Part shown: positions 37,697 to 45,752 of the stretch, piece by piece
Layout of the letters: each line of letters begins with the position of its first letter
Position numbering within the stretch: the first letter of the stretch is position 1
NCBI GenBank assembly: GCA_026416515.1
Contig: JAOAEZ010000002.1
Location: forward strand, 214,573 to 278,572
DNA from: Hydrogenophilus sp.
GTDB lineage: Bacteria; Pseudomonadota; Gammaproteobacteria; Burkholderiales; Rhodocyclaceae
Reading direction: 5' to 3'
Length of the DNA stretch: 64,000 nt
Notes under the pieces: generated by a model
What the model was told of the DNA's origin: nothing
The model's database searches: none
Seen by the model: the letters and a program-made list of their open reading frames with translations, nothing else
Made by a program: the position numbers and the translations under genes

Positions 37697-38150
37697 TGTC
37701 CATGCGCTGGTGCCGGGACGACGGTGCGTGATCGGGGGGGTGACCATCCCCTTCGAGCGAGGATTGTTAGGTCATTCCGATGGGGATGTGTTGACCCACG
37801 CCGTGATCGATGCAGTGTTGGGAGCCGCTGGGTTGGGCGATGTGGGGCAGCTTTTCCCCGAGGGAGAGGAGCGGTGGCGGGGGGCCGATAGCTTGAGGTT
37901 GCTGCGCTTGGCCTGGGAGAGAGTGCAGGCAGCGGGATGGCGATTGGTTAACGTCGATGGAGTGGTGATCGCCGAGGCACCGCGGATCGCGCCGTACGCC
38001 GCAGAGATGCAGGCGCGATTGGCTGCAACATTGGGGGTAGAGGCTGCACAAGTGGGGGTGAAAGGAAAGTCGTTCGAACGGTTGGGGGCTTTGGGACGCG
38101 GCGAGGGAGTGGCGGCTGAGGCAGTAGCTCTGTTGGTGCGGGCGCGTTAA
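37650..38150 (+). CDS. ispF: 2-C-methyl-D-erythritol 2,4-cyclodiphosphate synthase
   Basis: 166 residues. It cyclises the CDP-ME-2-phosphate product of the MEP pathway. The metal site GFDVHALVPG (about residues 14-23) and LGHSDGDVLTHAVIDAVLGA near 43 are clear, with the C-terminal KGKSFERLGALGRGEGVAAEA. The GTG at 37650 has AGGAGAG upstream but gives 8 residues more than usual; a TTG at 37674 (MRVGIGFDVH) would give the usual 158 residues and is also preceded by AGGAG. The gene overlaps the end of ispD. Confidence 0.95.
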   Translation: MRGEEIPPLRVGIGFDVHALVPGRRCVIGGVTIPFERGLLGHSDGDVLTHAVIDAVLGAAGLGDVGQLFPEGEERWRGADSLRLLRLAWERVQAAGWRLVNVDGVVIAEAPRIAPYAAEMQARLAATLGVEAAQVGVKGKSFERLGALGRGEGVAAEAVALLVRAR

Positions 38151-38152
38151 CG

Positions 38153-40213
38153 GTGGGAGAAGAGAGCTTCTTTTGGTTCGATTTCGAGACTTTCGGAAGC
38201 GACGGGTGCAGCGACCGCCCCGCTCAGTTCGCAGGGGTGCGAACCAGTAGGGATTTGGAGGAGGTGGAGGAGCCTTTGGTGCTCTTTTGCCGCTTGGGAG
38301 AGGATTATTTGCCCGATCCGCGGAGCTGCTTGTTGACGGGAATCACGCCGGAGCTCTGCGCAGAGCGAGGAGTGCGTGAACGGGTGTTTGCAGAGCAGAT
38401 TTTCGCAGCGTTAAACCGCCCGGGGACAGTGAGCAGCGGGTTTAATTCGTTGCGCTTCGATGAGTGCGTGGTGCGGTTTTTGTTTTGGCGCAATTTGCTC
38501 GATCCCTACCGCCATGGGTGGGCTAACGGCTGCCGACGGTGGGATTTATACCCCGTGATGCGGGCGGCGTGGGCATTGCGCCCTGAGGGAATCGAGTGGC
38601 CTAGACGGGCCGATGGGGGAGTGAGCTTGCGATTGGAGGATCTGACCGCAGCCAATGGGATCGCCCATGAACAGGCGCACGATGCTTTGGCCGATGTGCG
38701 CGCGACAGTGGCATTGGCGCGCTTGTTGCGCGAGCGCCAGCCTCGCCTTTTCGCGTACGGGTTGTCGTTGTCGTCGACACGACGGGTGGAAGAGGTTGTG
38801 GGGTGCGTAGGAGGAGAATTGCCAGAGAGACCGTTTTTGTGCGTGGCACCCTTTTTTCCCGCCGAGCGGGGATATGCCGCTTTGTTGCTGCCCGTGGGGT
38901 GGCATCCATTCCAGAGCCGCGTGTTGCTGGCATGGGATTTGGCTGCCGATGTGCAGATGCTTGCCGATCTGCAGCCCGAGGAGGTACGGTTGCGGTGGTT
39001 CTCTTCCCGTACGAAATTGACAACGCTTGGGTTAGCGCGATTGGGAATTTACCAAATTCGCTTAAACGCGGCTCCTTTCGTGGTGCAGGCGTGGGAGAGG
39101 TTTTTGCCAACATTGGCCGAGCGGTTTGCGTTCGATGTGGGGGAGGTGTTGCGAAATTGGGAGCGAGCAAGGGCTCTGCGGTGGCGCCCCGAGAGAGCAT
39201 GGTGGGAGGCCGTTTTAAGGGAACACCCGGCACTGGAAGAGGGACCCGACGAGGCACTGTACGCGGGGTTGGTGGATGAGGAGTCACGAGCGCGGTTGAG
39301 ATGGGTGCGCGCGTTGCCGCCTGAAGATGGGCGTTGGCGAGAGGTGTCATGGCGAGATCAGCGGTTGCCAGAGTTGGTATTCCGCTTTTGGGCTCGAAAC
39401 CATCCCGAGTGGCTGACGGAGGAGGAACGGACGCGGTGGCGGGCCATTTGCCGCGGCCGGTTGATGGAGGGAAGAGAGGGAGCGCGTTCTTTTGCGGCTT
39501 TCGAGTTGGCGTTGGCGGAGTGCGCGCAGAGGGTGACGGCAGAGATGGAGGAAAGGAAGAGGAGGGTAAAGGAGGTCGCGGGGGAAGAAGGGAAAGAGGG
39601 AGCGGAAGAGGGTGTGCGCGAGCGGGAGAGGGCGCAGGCGGTGTTGGAGTCGCTGCGCCGTTGGGCGGAAGGGGTGCGGCGAGCTTTGGAGGAGGGAGAT
39701 TTAGAGGAGAGCGGGCATGGTGAGACGCCGCGCGGTGCGGGTGAGGGCGGTGAGAAAGAGATTCCCCGGGTCGTAAAGGGTGAGGTGGGTCTTGGCACGG
39801 GTAACGGCGGTGTAGAGGAGTTCGCGGGTGAGGAGGGGATGGTCTTGGGGAGGAAGGATGAGAAGGAGCCGATCATATTCGCTTCCTTGGGCTTTGTGAA
39901 CCGTGAGGGCAAAGGCAGGCTCCCAGGGGGGAAGTTGGGGGAGAGGAATGGTTCGGAGGCGGTCGGGATGGTCGGGGTCGGGGAAATAGGCGAGGGGATA
40001 GGGGTGGTGATAGAGAATCACACCGGTGTCGCCATTGGCGAGCCGAAGGGGAGGGTAGTTGACGGTGATGAGGATGGGAAGGCCGTGGGCAGCAGGAGGA
40101 GGAGAGAGGGGGTAGAGGTGGCGAGAGCGGGTGAGAAGACGAATGAGGCGGGCGTTGAGGGCAATAACGCCATAGGGACCTTCGCGGAGAGGGGTGAGGA
40201 TGAGGGTTTTTGA
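38153..40213 (+). CDS. sbcB: Exodeoxyribonuclease I with an unusual antisense C-terminal extension
   Basis: 686 residues if read as one frame. The exonuclease part (about 1-510) carries the DEDDh residues: WFDFETFGSDG near 10, FNSLRFDE near 96, and HDALADVRATVALARLL near 180, then the SH3-like and helical regions of ExoI. E. coli ExoI is 475 residues. The last 170 residues (from about 39,700) lie antisense to the conserved end of recD and read as low-complexity Gly/Glu/Arg. The other two frames stop at about 39,700-39,723, so a small indel removing the original stop is a likely cause. Confidence 0.85.
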   Translation: MGEESFFWFDFETFGSDGCSDRPAQFAGVRTSRDLEEVEEPLVLFCRLGEDYLPDPRSCLLTGITPELCAERGVRERVFAEQIFAALNRPGTVSSGFNSLRFDECVVRFLFWRNLLDPYRHGWANGCRRWDLYPVMRAAWALRPEGIEWPRRADGGVSLRLEDLTAANGIAHEQAHDALADVRATVALARLLRERQPRLFAYGLSLSSTRRVEEVVGCVGGELPERPFLCVAPFFPAERGYAALLLPVGWHPFQSRVLLAWDLAADVQMLADLQPEEVRLRWFSSRTKLTTLGLARLGIYQIRLNAAPFVVQAWERFLPTLAERFAFDVGEVLRNWERARALRWRPERAWWEAVLREHPALEEGPDEALYAGLVDEESRARLRWVRALPPEDGRWREVSWRDQRLPELVFRFWARNHPEWLTEEERTRWRAICRGRLMEGREGARSFAAFELALAECAQRVTAEMEERKRRVKEVAGEEGKEGAEEGVRERERAQAVLESLRRWAEGVRRALEEGDLEESGHGETPRGAGEGGEKEIPRVVKGEVGLGTGNGGVEEFAGEEGMVLGRKDEKEPIIFASLGFVNREGKGRLPGGKLGERNGSEAVGMVGVGEIGEGIGVVIENHTGVAIGEPKGRVVDGDEDGKAVGSRRRREGVEVARAGEKTNEAGVEGNNAIGTFAERGEDEGF

Positions 40214-41332
40214 GACAGCCGTGAGGAGTTGTTGCGCGAGCTGGGGGGAGGAGAGAGGGGGGGGTGAGGAAGAGAGAGAGGGGAGGAGAAGGTCGCAATA
40301 GGGGGAGAGATGGCGCAGGAGCGCGTGGAGGAGCTGCCGGGGGTGGGTTAGCCGGTCGATGGCGGGGGAGGAGGAGAGAAGGGAGGCGGCGGCTGAGGAG
40401 TCGCCGAGACGAATCGCGACGGCGAGGTCGGCAATGGGAAGGGTAAAGCGGTGCGAGCGCGTGAGTTGTCGGTGAAGGTCGGGAAAACGCTCGATGAGGT
40501 GGACGAGAACAGTGCCGGCTTCGACAGCAGGAAGTTGGTGGGGATCGCCGACGAGGATGAGACGGGTGAAAGGGGAGAGGGCTTCGGCGAGGTGAAGGGC
40601 GAGGTGAAGGCTGAGCATGGAGGCTTCGTCGATGATGACGAGGTGGTGAGGGAGGATCGAGAGACGACGCGGGGCGTTCGGCCGAAGACCGAGAAGGGCA
40701 TGGAGCGTGCTGGCGGTGAGAGGACGTTGGAAGAGGGGATGATGGGGGGAAAGGTGACGGCGGTGTTGGTTGAGAGCGTGGGTAAGACGGTCCGCGGCTT
40801 TTCCGGTAGGGGCAGCTAGCGCAACGGTGAGGTGGGGGTGACTTTCGAGGGCGATCGCGAGAAGGGCCGCAAGAGTGGTGGTTTTGCCGCTGCCGGGACC
40901 GCCGGTGAGAATGGTGAGCGGCGCCGCAAGAGCTTGCGCGATGGCGGCGCGCTGCTCTTGGGTAAGGTGAGGGGGAAAAGAGGTTGCGGCGGGAAGGATG
41001 GGGGACGGTTTTGCGTGCGCACGGTGGCGTTCGAGCCGCTCGAGAAGCTCTTGTTCGGCTTTGGCGTGTCGCTGAAATTGAAGGTGGTGACGGGTGAGGA
41101 CGAGAGGAGCACTGAGGTCGGTGGCAACATAAGGACGATGGACGAGGAACTGGTGTTCGGAGGGGGTGAGGGGAATGGCCGTGTGACCGTCGGCAACGGC
41201 GGTGAGAAGACGGGTGAGAAGGGTTTGAAGAAGCGAGCGATGGTGAGGGTCCGGTTCTAAAAGGGCGGCAAGGTGACGAGCGACCGGATCGGGGGAGGAG
41301 GGGGCGTGCGGAGGCGCGGAGAAGGGGTCCAT
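39701..41332 (-). CDS. recD: RecD-type helicase (exodeoxyribonuclease V alpha subunit)
   Basis: 543 residues. Superfamily 1B helicase motifs: LTGGPGSGKTTTLAALL (Walker A) near 155, APTGKAADRL, VIIDEASML (Walker B) near 228, LVGDPHQLPAVEAG near 255, and the C-terminal ALTVHKAQGSEYDRLLL and TAVTRAKTHLTLYDPG. It is short for RecD, mainly at the N-terminus, where RecB contacts are made. The start at 41332 is placed between the dacB stop and the first conserved block. recB and recC are not in the window. It overlaps the long sbcB frame by 513 bases. Confidence 0.9.
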   Translation of the reverse strand: MDPFSAPPHAPSSPDPVARHLAALLEPDPHHRSLLQTLLTRLLTAVADGHTAIPLTPSEHQFLVHRPYVATDLSAPLVLTRHHLQFQRHAKAEQELLERLERHRAHAKPSPILPAATSFPPHLTQEQRAAIAQALAAPLTILTGGPGSGKTTTLAALLAIALESHPHLTVALAAPTGKAADRLTHALNQHRRHLSPHHPLFQRPLTASTLHALLGLRPNAPRRLSILPHHLVIIDEASMLSLHLALHLAEALSPFTRLILVGDPHQLPAVEAGTVLVHLIERFPDLHRQLTRSHRFTLPIADLAVAIRLGDSSAAASLLSSSPAIDRLTHPRQLLHALLRHLSPYCDLLLPSLSSSPPPLSSPQLAQQLLTAVSKTLILTPLREGPYGVIALNARLIRLLTRSRHLYPLSPPPAAHGLPILITVNYPPLRLANGDTGVILYHHPYPLAYFPDPDHPDRLRTIPLPQLPPWEPAFALTVHKAQGSEYDRLLLILPPQDHPLLTRELLYTAVTRAKTHLTLYDPGNLFLTALTRTARRLTMPALL

Positions 41333-41351
41333 CGGGCCGGAGGAAGAGGGA

Positions 41352-42857
41352 TTAGCGAGGAATGAGGTGGTCAAGGATGGCACCGAGGTGGTCGGCAGCG
41401 CGAGGGGCATTGGGGTGGTCGATGAGGAGGATAAAGAGCAGAGGGGGCCTTTCAGGAGGGTAGGCATACCCGGCGAGCGCACGGACGTCGGCGAGGGTAC
41501 CACTTTTGAGGCGAAGTTCACCGCGTAAGGGGTGGTCGCGAAAACGACGGCGAAGGGTGCCCTCTTCGCCGAGAAGGGGAAGAGAGGCGATAAAGTCGGG
41601 AGCATAGGTTTGGCGGGAGATGTGCTGCAAAAGACGGGCAAGGGTGCGAGCGGTGAGGCGTTCGTGCCGAGAGAGCCCCGCGCCGTTTTCGATGCGGGTG
41701 TGGCCATCGTCAAGAGCATGGGTGCGAAGAAGGTGAAGGAGCGCTCGAGCCCCGGCGGCGACATGGTCAGGGGCGTCGGGTTCTTTTTCCCGACCGATGA
41801 GAGCGAGGAGTTGTCGGGCTAGGACGTTGTTCGACCATTTGTTGAGCGGGTGAAGGAGTTCGGCAAGGGTTGGGGATTCAGAGCGGGCGAGGGTTAGAGA
41901 AGGGGCAGGCTGGTGGGGGAGGGTAGGGTCGATTTCCCCACCGAGTTCGCGCCAGATGGCAGTGAGGATCTGTTGGGCAAACCGATGGGGGTCAGGGGGG
42001 GCAATATAAAGGGTGGTTTCTCCGCAGGCACGGGGGTAGCGACCCGCGAGGGAGATCTGCGCTCCGTCGATGGATACCGTGAGGGAGTCGCGCACTTTGT
42101 GGCGACAGGGCTCGGTTGTGAGTCGAACAGCGGCAGCGTTGACTGCGAGAGGAAGGGGGGGATGGGGAGCGACCAAGAGACGCGCTTCGGTGGGGTGAGG
42201 GAGAAGGTGGAGGGCGATGGCGTTGAGGTGAGCGAGGGCCGGTACAGGAGGTTGGGTGTAGGGGGCGTCACCGCGACCGTCAAAGGCAGCGGGGTCAGCA
42301 GGGGGGAGATGGAGGGGTTTGGCATCGAGTTCAATGGCAGCGACCCGTCGAATTCCAAAGGCACGCGCGGTGCGGGCGAGCGTCCAGAGCCGCTCGGCGG
42401 TGAGGAAGGGGTCACCGCTATGTTCGAGAATGAGGGGGCCGTATAGGGTGCCGTCGTGCCATTGGCTGGCGATGGTGAGTTGGACGCTCCAACGGTGGGT
42501 AGGGCCAAAGGTTTCTAAGGCGGCAAAGGTGGTGAGGAGCTTCATCACGGAGGCAGGGTTACGCGGTATGTCGGGGTGGAGTTGGTAGAGCGGGGCGCCG
42601 CCGTCTAGGGGTCCTACCCAGAGGGAGAGGGCAGAGAGAGGAATTTGGGCATCGGCAAGGCGTTGGAGAAGGGGTTGAGGAAGGGAAGAGGCAGCAGAAG
42701 GCAAGGGAGAGGAGAGGAGAAGGGGGAGAGAGAGGAAAAGAGCGAGAAGCCGGAAACCCCAGAGGCTTGGGATGGATGGGGAGAGAGGGAGCCATTTCTC
42801 ACACCTACCGCGAGCGAGAAAGGAGAGGAGAAGGAGAAGAGGTGGGGGAACGGTCAT
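41352..42857 (-). CDS. dacB: D-alanyl-D-alanine carboxypeptidase/endopeptidase (PBP4 type)
   Basis: 501 residues with a signal-like hydrophobic stretch (residues about 35-57, ending PSAAS). Penicillin-binding motifs are NPASVMKLLTT (SxxK) near 100, WSNNVLARQLL (SxN) near 338, and LKSGTLADVRA (KSG in place of KTG) near 448. It trims or cleaves peptidoglycan stem peptides in the periplasm. The ATG overlaps the lysA stop (ATGA). If the annotated start is right, the N-terminus is about 30 residues longer than a simple signal peptide; a start near residue 25 is possible. Confidence 0.92.
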   Translation of the reverse strand: MTVPPPLLLLLSFLARGRCEKWLPLSPSIPSLWGFRLLALFLSLPLLLSSPLPSAASSLPQPLLQRLADAQIPLSALSLWVGPLDGGAPLYQLHPDIPRNPASVMKLLTTFAALETFGPTHRWSVQLTIASQWHDGTLYGPLILEHSGDPFLTAERLWTLARTARAFGIRRVAAIELDAKPLHLPPADPAAFDGRGDAPYTQPPVPALAHLNAIALHLLPHPTEARLLVAPHPPLPLAVNAAAVRLTTEPCRHKVRDSLTVSIDGAQISLAGRYPRACGETTLYIAPPDPHRFAQQILTAIWRELGGEIDPTLPHQPAPSLTLARSESPTLAELLHPLNKWSNNVLARQLLALIGREKEPDAPDHVAAGARALLHLLRTHALDDGHTRIENGAGLSRHERLTARTLARLLQHISRQTYAPDFIASLPLLGEEGTLRRRFRDHPLRGELRLKSGTLADVRALAGYAYPPERPPLLFILLIDHPNAPRAADHLGAILDHLIPR

Positions 42858-44137
42858 GGGAGAGAGAGGTAGGGGCGCTCAAGGGCCATCAGCTGGTCGA
42901 GCTCTTCGCGGGCGCGGATGAGGCGATGGCGGTCCCCGTGGACGAGGACTTCAGCAGCACGCGGACGGCTGTTGTAGTTGCTGCTCATGCTCATGCCGTA
43001 AGCGCCCGCTGAGAGGATGGCGACGAGATCGCCTTGTTGAAGAAGGAGCGAACGAGCGCGCGCGAGGGTGTCGCTGCTCTCACAAATAGGACCGACGATT
43101 TCGATGGAAGGAGCAGAGGGGGAGGGAACGCCGCGGTGAAAAACGGGTTCGACTTCGTGCCAGGCATTGTAGAGGGCGGGCCGAAGAAGGTCGTTCATCG
43201 CCGCGTCGACGATGACAAAGGTGCGGTCGGGACGCGGTTTGAGGTACTCGACACGGGTGAGCAGGAGACCAGCGTTGCCAATGATCGAACGACCCGGTTC
43301 AAGGGCGAGGCGTTCGGGTCGATCGGTGAAAAGGTCGAGAAGAGCGCGGACGGTTTCCGGGATAGAGGGCGGCGTCTCTTCGCGGTAGCGAATGCCGATG
43401 CCGCCGCCGAGGTCGATCGAGGTGAGGTGAATTCCCTGAGCGTTGAGGGTTTCGACAAAGGCGCGTACCCGCCGCGCGGCGGCAAGAAGCGGTTCCGGCG
43501 TGAGAATTTGGGAGCCGATGTGCGTGGCGATGCCCACGAGACGGAGGTACGGTTGCTCAAGAGCCCAACGCAAGGCGAGAAGGGCTTCGTCGAGAGAGAG
43601 TCCGAATTTGCTGTTGGCAAGACCGGTGGCGATGTAGGGGTGAGTTTCAGGGTCGATGTCAGGGTTGATGCGCAGCGTAATGGGGGCGACGACGCCGTGG
43701 GTGGCGGCAATGACCGCGATGCGTTCGAGTTCAGCGCGCGATTCGACGTGAAGGGCACCGATGCCGGCGGCAAGCGCCATTTCGATTTCACGCCCGGTTT
43801 TCCCTACGCCTGAAAAGAGGGTTTTGGCCGGGTCTCCCCCAGCGGCGAGAACGCGAGCAAGCTCACCACCGGAGACAATGTCAAAGCCGGCACCCGCCTG
43901 GGCGATGAGGGCAAGGAGGGAGAGGTTGCCGTTGGCTTTGACCGCATAGTGAATCGTTCCCCGTTCGGGCGGTAGGGCGGTGAGGTAGGTGTGGAGCGCT
44001 TCTAAGAGAGCGGTCTGCGAGTAGACATAGGTAGGGGTACCGTAGCAGCGAGCGATCTCCGCTAGCGGGACCGCTTCGAGGTAAAGCTGGCCGTTGTGTC
44101 GCGTGAGGGTGGAGATGGGAAAGGGGGAGGAATCCAT
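42854..44137 (-). CDS. lysA: Diaminopimelate decarboxylase
   Basis: 427 residues, normal length. A PLP alanine-racemase-like barrel: YAVKANGNLSLLALI with the PLP lysine near 66, DIVSGGEL, HIGSQI near 207, DLGGGIGIRYREE near 240, EPGRSI near 283, and the C-terminal CESSDTLARAR and GAYGMSMSSNYNSRPR. It makes L-lysine from meso-DAP. The small lipoprotein lptM lies just upstream, as in many proteobacteria, and dacB overlaps downstream. Confidence 0.97.
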   Translation of the reverse strand: MDSSPFPISTLTRHNGQLYLEAVPLAEIARCYGTPTYVYSQTALLEALHTYLTALPPERGTIHYAVKANGNLSLLALIAQAGAGFDIVSGGELARVLAAGGDPAKTLFSGVGKTGREIEMALAAGIGALHVESRAELERIAVIAATHGVVAPITLRINPDIDPETHPYIATGLANSKFGLSLDEALLALRWALEQPYLRLVGIATHIGSQILTPEPLLAAARRVRAFVETLNAQGIHLTSIDLGGGIGIRYREETPPSIPETVRALLDLFTDRPERLALEPGRSIIGNAGLLLTRVEYLKPRPDRTFVIVDAAMNDLLRPALYNAWHEVEPVFHRGVPSPSAPSIEIVGPICESSDTLARARSLLLQQGDLVAILSAGAYGMSMSSNYNSRPRAAEVLVHGDRHRLIRAREELDQLMALERPYLSLP

Positions 44138-44150
44138 ACTTTGTCGAAAA

Positions 44151-44270
44151 TCAGCGCGTTGAGGAGGAACGAGAGGAGGAATCGACAGAAGGGGGAGGAG
44201 AGAGAGGGCCTTTTACCCCACAACCGGCGAGAATAAAGAGAGAGAGGGAGAGAAGAAAAAGTCGCAGCAT
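44151..44270 (-). CDS. lptM: LPS-assembly lipoprotein LptM (YifL-like), 39 residues
   Basis: A 39-residue lipoprotein too short for ordinary ORF cut-offs. The signal peptide MLRLFLLSLSLFILAGC ends in a lipobox (LAGC, Cys17), followed by GVKGPLSPPP, the hallmark GxKGPL motif of the LptM/YifL family that helps mature LptD in the outer membrane. Its place right before lysA is conserved across proteobacteria. The remaining tail is Ser/Arg-rich and shorter than usual. A TACAAT at 44307-44302 could be its -10 box. Confidence 0.88.
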   Translation of the reverse strand: MLRLFLLSLSLFILAGCGVKGPLSPPPSVDSSSRSSSTR

Positions 44271-44322
44271 ATAGAGGTGTCCGGGTAGCGAGCGTAGGAT
44301 TATTGTATCTCGAGGAGGAGAG

Positions 44323-44344
44323 AAAAAGGCCCACGAAGGGGCCT
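44323..44344 (-). terminator. Rho-independent terminator of the phasin gene
   Basis: Minus strand: AGGCCC, a 6-base loop, GGGCCT, then five T. It lies 30 bases after the phasin stop codon and before the lptM promoter region. Confidence 0.85.
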
Positions 44345-44374
44345 CAGAAATGCTGGGGGAGGGAGAGGAGGTAA

Positions 44375-44983
44375 TTAGGCGGTGCTCTTTTTAGGGGCGG
44401 CGTTGGTTGAAGAGGAAACAGGGGTGATTTTGGCGACGTTTTGTACGGCACTGGAGACCGCTTTGCTGGCCGCATTGGTAGCGGCGGCTAGGTTGGCTTC
44501 GAGGATCTCCGTCATCTGCTTGAAAGCTTTTTGGATGTTTTCATAGGCAACTCCGGCTGCTGCGAGCGCCGATTTGGCGGCATTGATTACCAGTTCGGAG
44601 CCAGCGGGCGAGGATTTGCCGAGCTGGTCTAACATTTCGGCCAGCTCTTTCTGAATGATAGAAAATTGCTCGTCGACAACTTTGGTGAGTTCCTGCCGAT
44701 GCTGCTGAAAAAGGTCTACGATCTGCCGCTGTTGCGCGATCATCTGCTCGATGTTAACGGTAAAGTTTTTTTGCATTTCTTGCCAGAAAAGCTGCGGGTC
44801 CTTTTGAGCGATGAGCGATTGCCCTTGCTGGGTAAAACGCTCGAGATTGCTTTTCATGAGCTCAAGGGTGAGATTAGTAAATTTTTCACTGAGGGCAAGG
44901 TTTTGATTGGCGACCGTCAGCCAGGCTTCTGAGATTTTCCGTTGCTGGTTGACCAATTGTTCAATGGTTTGTGGGTTAATCAT
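44375..44983 (-). CDS. Phasin family protein (polyhydroxyalkanoate granule protein)
   Basis: 202 residues, helical, with a Phasin_2-like core: QNLALSEKFTNLTLELMKSN near 27, LFWQEMQKNFTVNIEQM near 65, and a long Gln-rich coiled coil. The C-terminal 60 residues are Ala/Ser/Thr/Lys-rich, ending in KKSTA. Phasins coat PHA granules. Codon use is balanced, unlike the surrounding pyrimidine-rich minus-strand genes, as expected of a highly expressed gene. It has its own consensus promoter, a probable PhaR operator and a terminator. phaC is not in the window. Confidence 0.9.
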   Translation of the reverse strand: MINPQTIEQLVNQQRKISEAWLTVANQNLALSEKFTNLTLELMKSNLERFTQQGQSLIAQKDPQLFWQEMQKNFTVNIEQMIAQQRQIVDLFQQHRQELTKVVDEQFSIIQKELAEMLDQLGKSSPAGSELVINAAKSALAAAGVAYENIQKAFKQMTEILEANLAAATNAASKAVSSAVQNVAKITPVSSSTNAAPKKSTA

Positions 44984-45011
44984 GATGACGCCTCCTGGGA
45001 ATTGATCGAAA

Positions 45012-45030
45012 TTTGCTGCACCGCAGCAAA
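45012..45030 (-). promoter_or_regulatory. Probable PhaR operator at the phasin +1
   Basis: A perfect palindrome with 8-base arms, TTTGCTGC-ACC-GCAGCAAA, containing CTGC-N3-GCAG, the half-site pattern reported for PhaR repressors of phasin genes. The expected +1 of the phasin promoter (near 45027) falls inside it. Confidence 0.65.
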
Positions 45031-45033
45031 ATC

Positions 45034-45062
45034 ACTATAGCCGATCACTTTCGATTTGTCAA
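45034..45062 (-). promoter_or_regulatory. Consensus sigma-70 promoter of the phasin gene
   Basis: Minus strand: TTGACA (45062-45057), 17 bases, TATAGT (45039-45034). The same two hexamers and spacing occur at the tRNA-Gly promoter at 7798-7826. Confidence 0.9.
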
Positions 45063-45188
45063 GCGTTTTTTTAGCGCCCAATCCTCGCCGCGGTTTCCCC
45101 CAGGTCGAGAAAGAGGGAGAGGGGAGAGCTTGGGACTCTGTGAGCGTAGTGAGAAGCGTGCGGCAACGGGGGATCAGGAGAGGGCTAC

Positions 45189-45752
45189 TTAGGGAGTGGG
45201 TTCTTTTTTGAAGGAGTGCGTAGAGGGTAAAGGTTCGGACCGGTTCTTGGGTTGAATGACAGCACGTACTCGCCCGCTGGGGGCAGAGGAGGGAGCCCCA
45301 GCGTGGGTGACCCGAAAGGTTTCGGAGGAGATCTCATAGGTGATGATGGCCCCTTCTACCAGGTCAGGACCAGAGGTGAGACGGGCACGACCGCTGAGCG
45401 TGAGGCGCTCGGCGCGGGCGTCATATTCGAGCCGTTCGGCTTCGCCCGTGATCCATTCAGAGCTGGCTTCTTTTTGTTGACGAAATGAGGCGAGCCGATT
45501 TTTGCCGATCGCCGTTCCATGCCGAAAGCCTTCGGCGTCTTGGCGGATGAGGATTTCGTCGGCGCGAATTTCTAACGTTCCTTGTTGAAGGCGGACGTTG
45601 CCTTCGAGATGATGCGTTTTAGACTTTTCATCGATGGTGATCCGATCCGCGTCGATTTCGACGGGTTGTTGACGATCGCTTTTTTTAGCGGAAGAGGGGA
45701 GAGGGTGAAGAGAGAGGAGAAGGAGAAGAAGAAAAGAAAAGAGAAATTTCAT
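45189..45752 (-). CDS. lptA: LPS transport periplasmic protein LptA
   Basis: 187 residues. A cleavable signal peptide (about 1-22, ending PSSAKK) precedes an OstA-fold domain: PVEIDADRITIDEKSKTHHLEGNV near 30-53 in consecutive strands, RADEILIRQDAEG, and LVEGAIITYEISSETF near 135. It bridges LptC and LptD in the periplasm. It overlaps lptC by 4 bases. The usual next gene, lptB, is not present after it; a gap of 206 bases and the phasin gene follow. Confidence 0.93.
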   Translation of the reverse strand: MKFLFSFLLLLLLSLHPLPSSAKKSDRQQPVEIDADRITIDEKSKTHHLEGNVRLQQGTLEIRADEILIRQDAEGFRHGTAIGKNRLASFRQQKEASSEWITGEAERLEYDARAERLTLSGRARLTSGPDLVEGAIITYEISSETFRVTHAGAPSSAPSGRVRAVIQPKNRSEPLPSTHSFKKEPTP

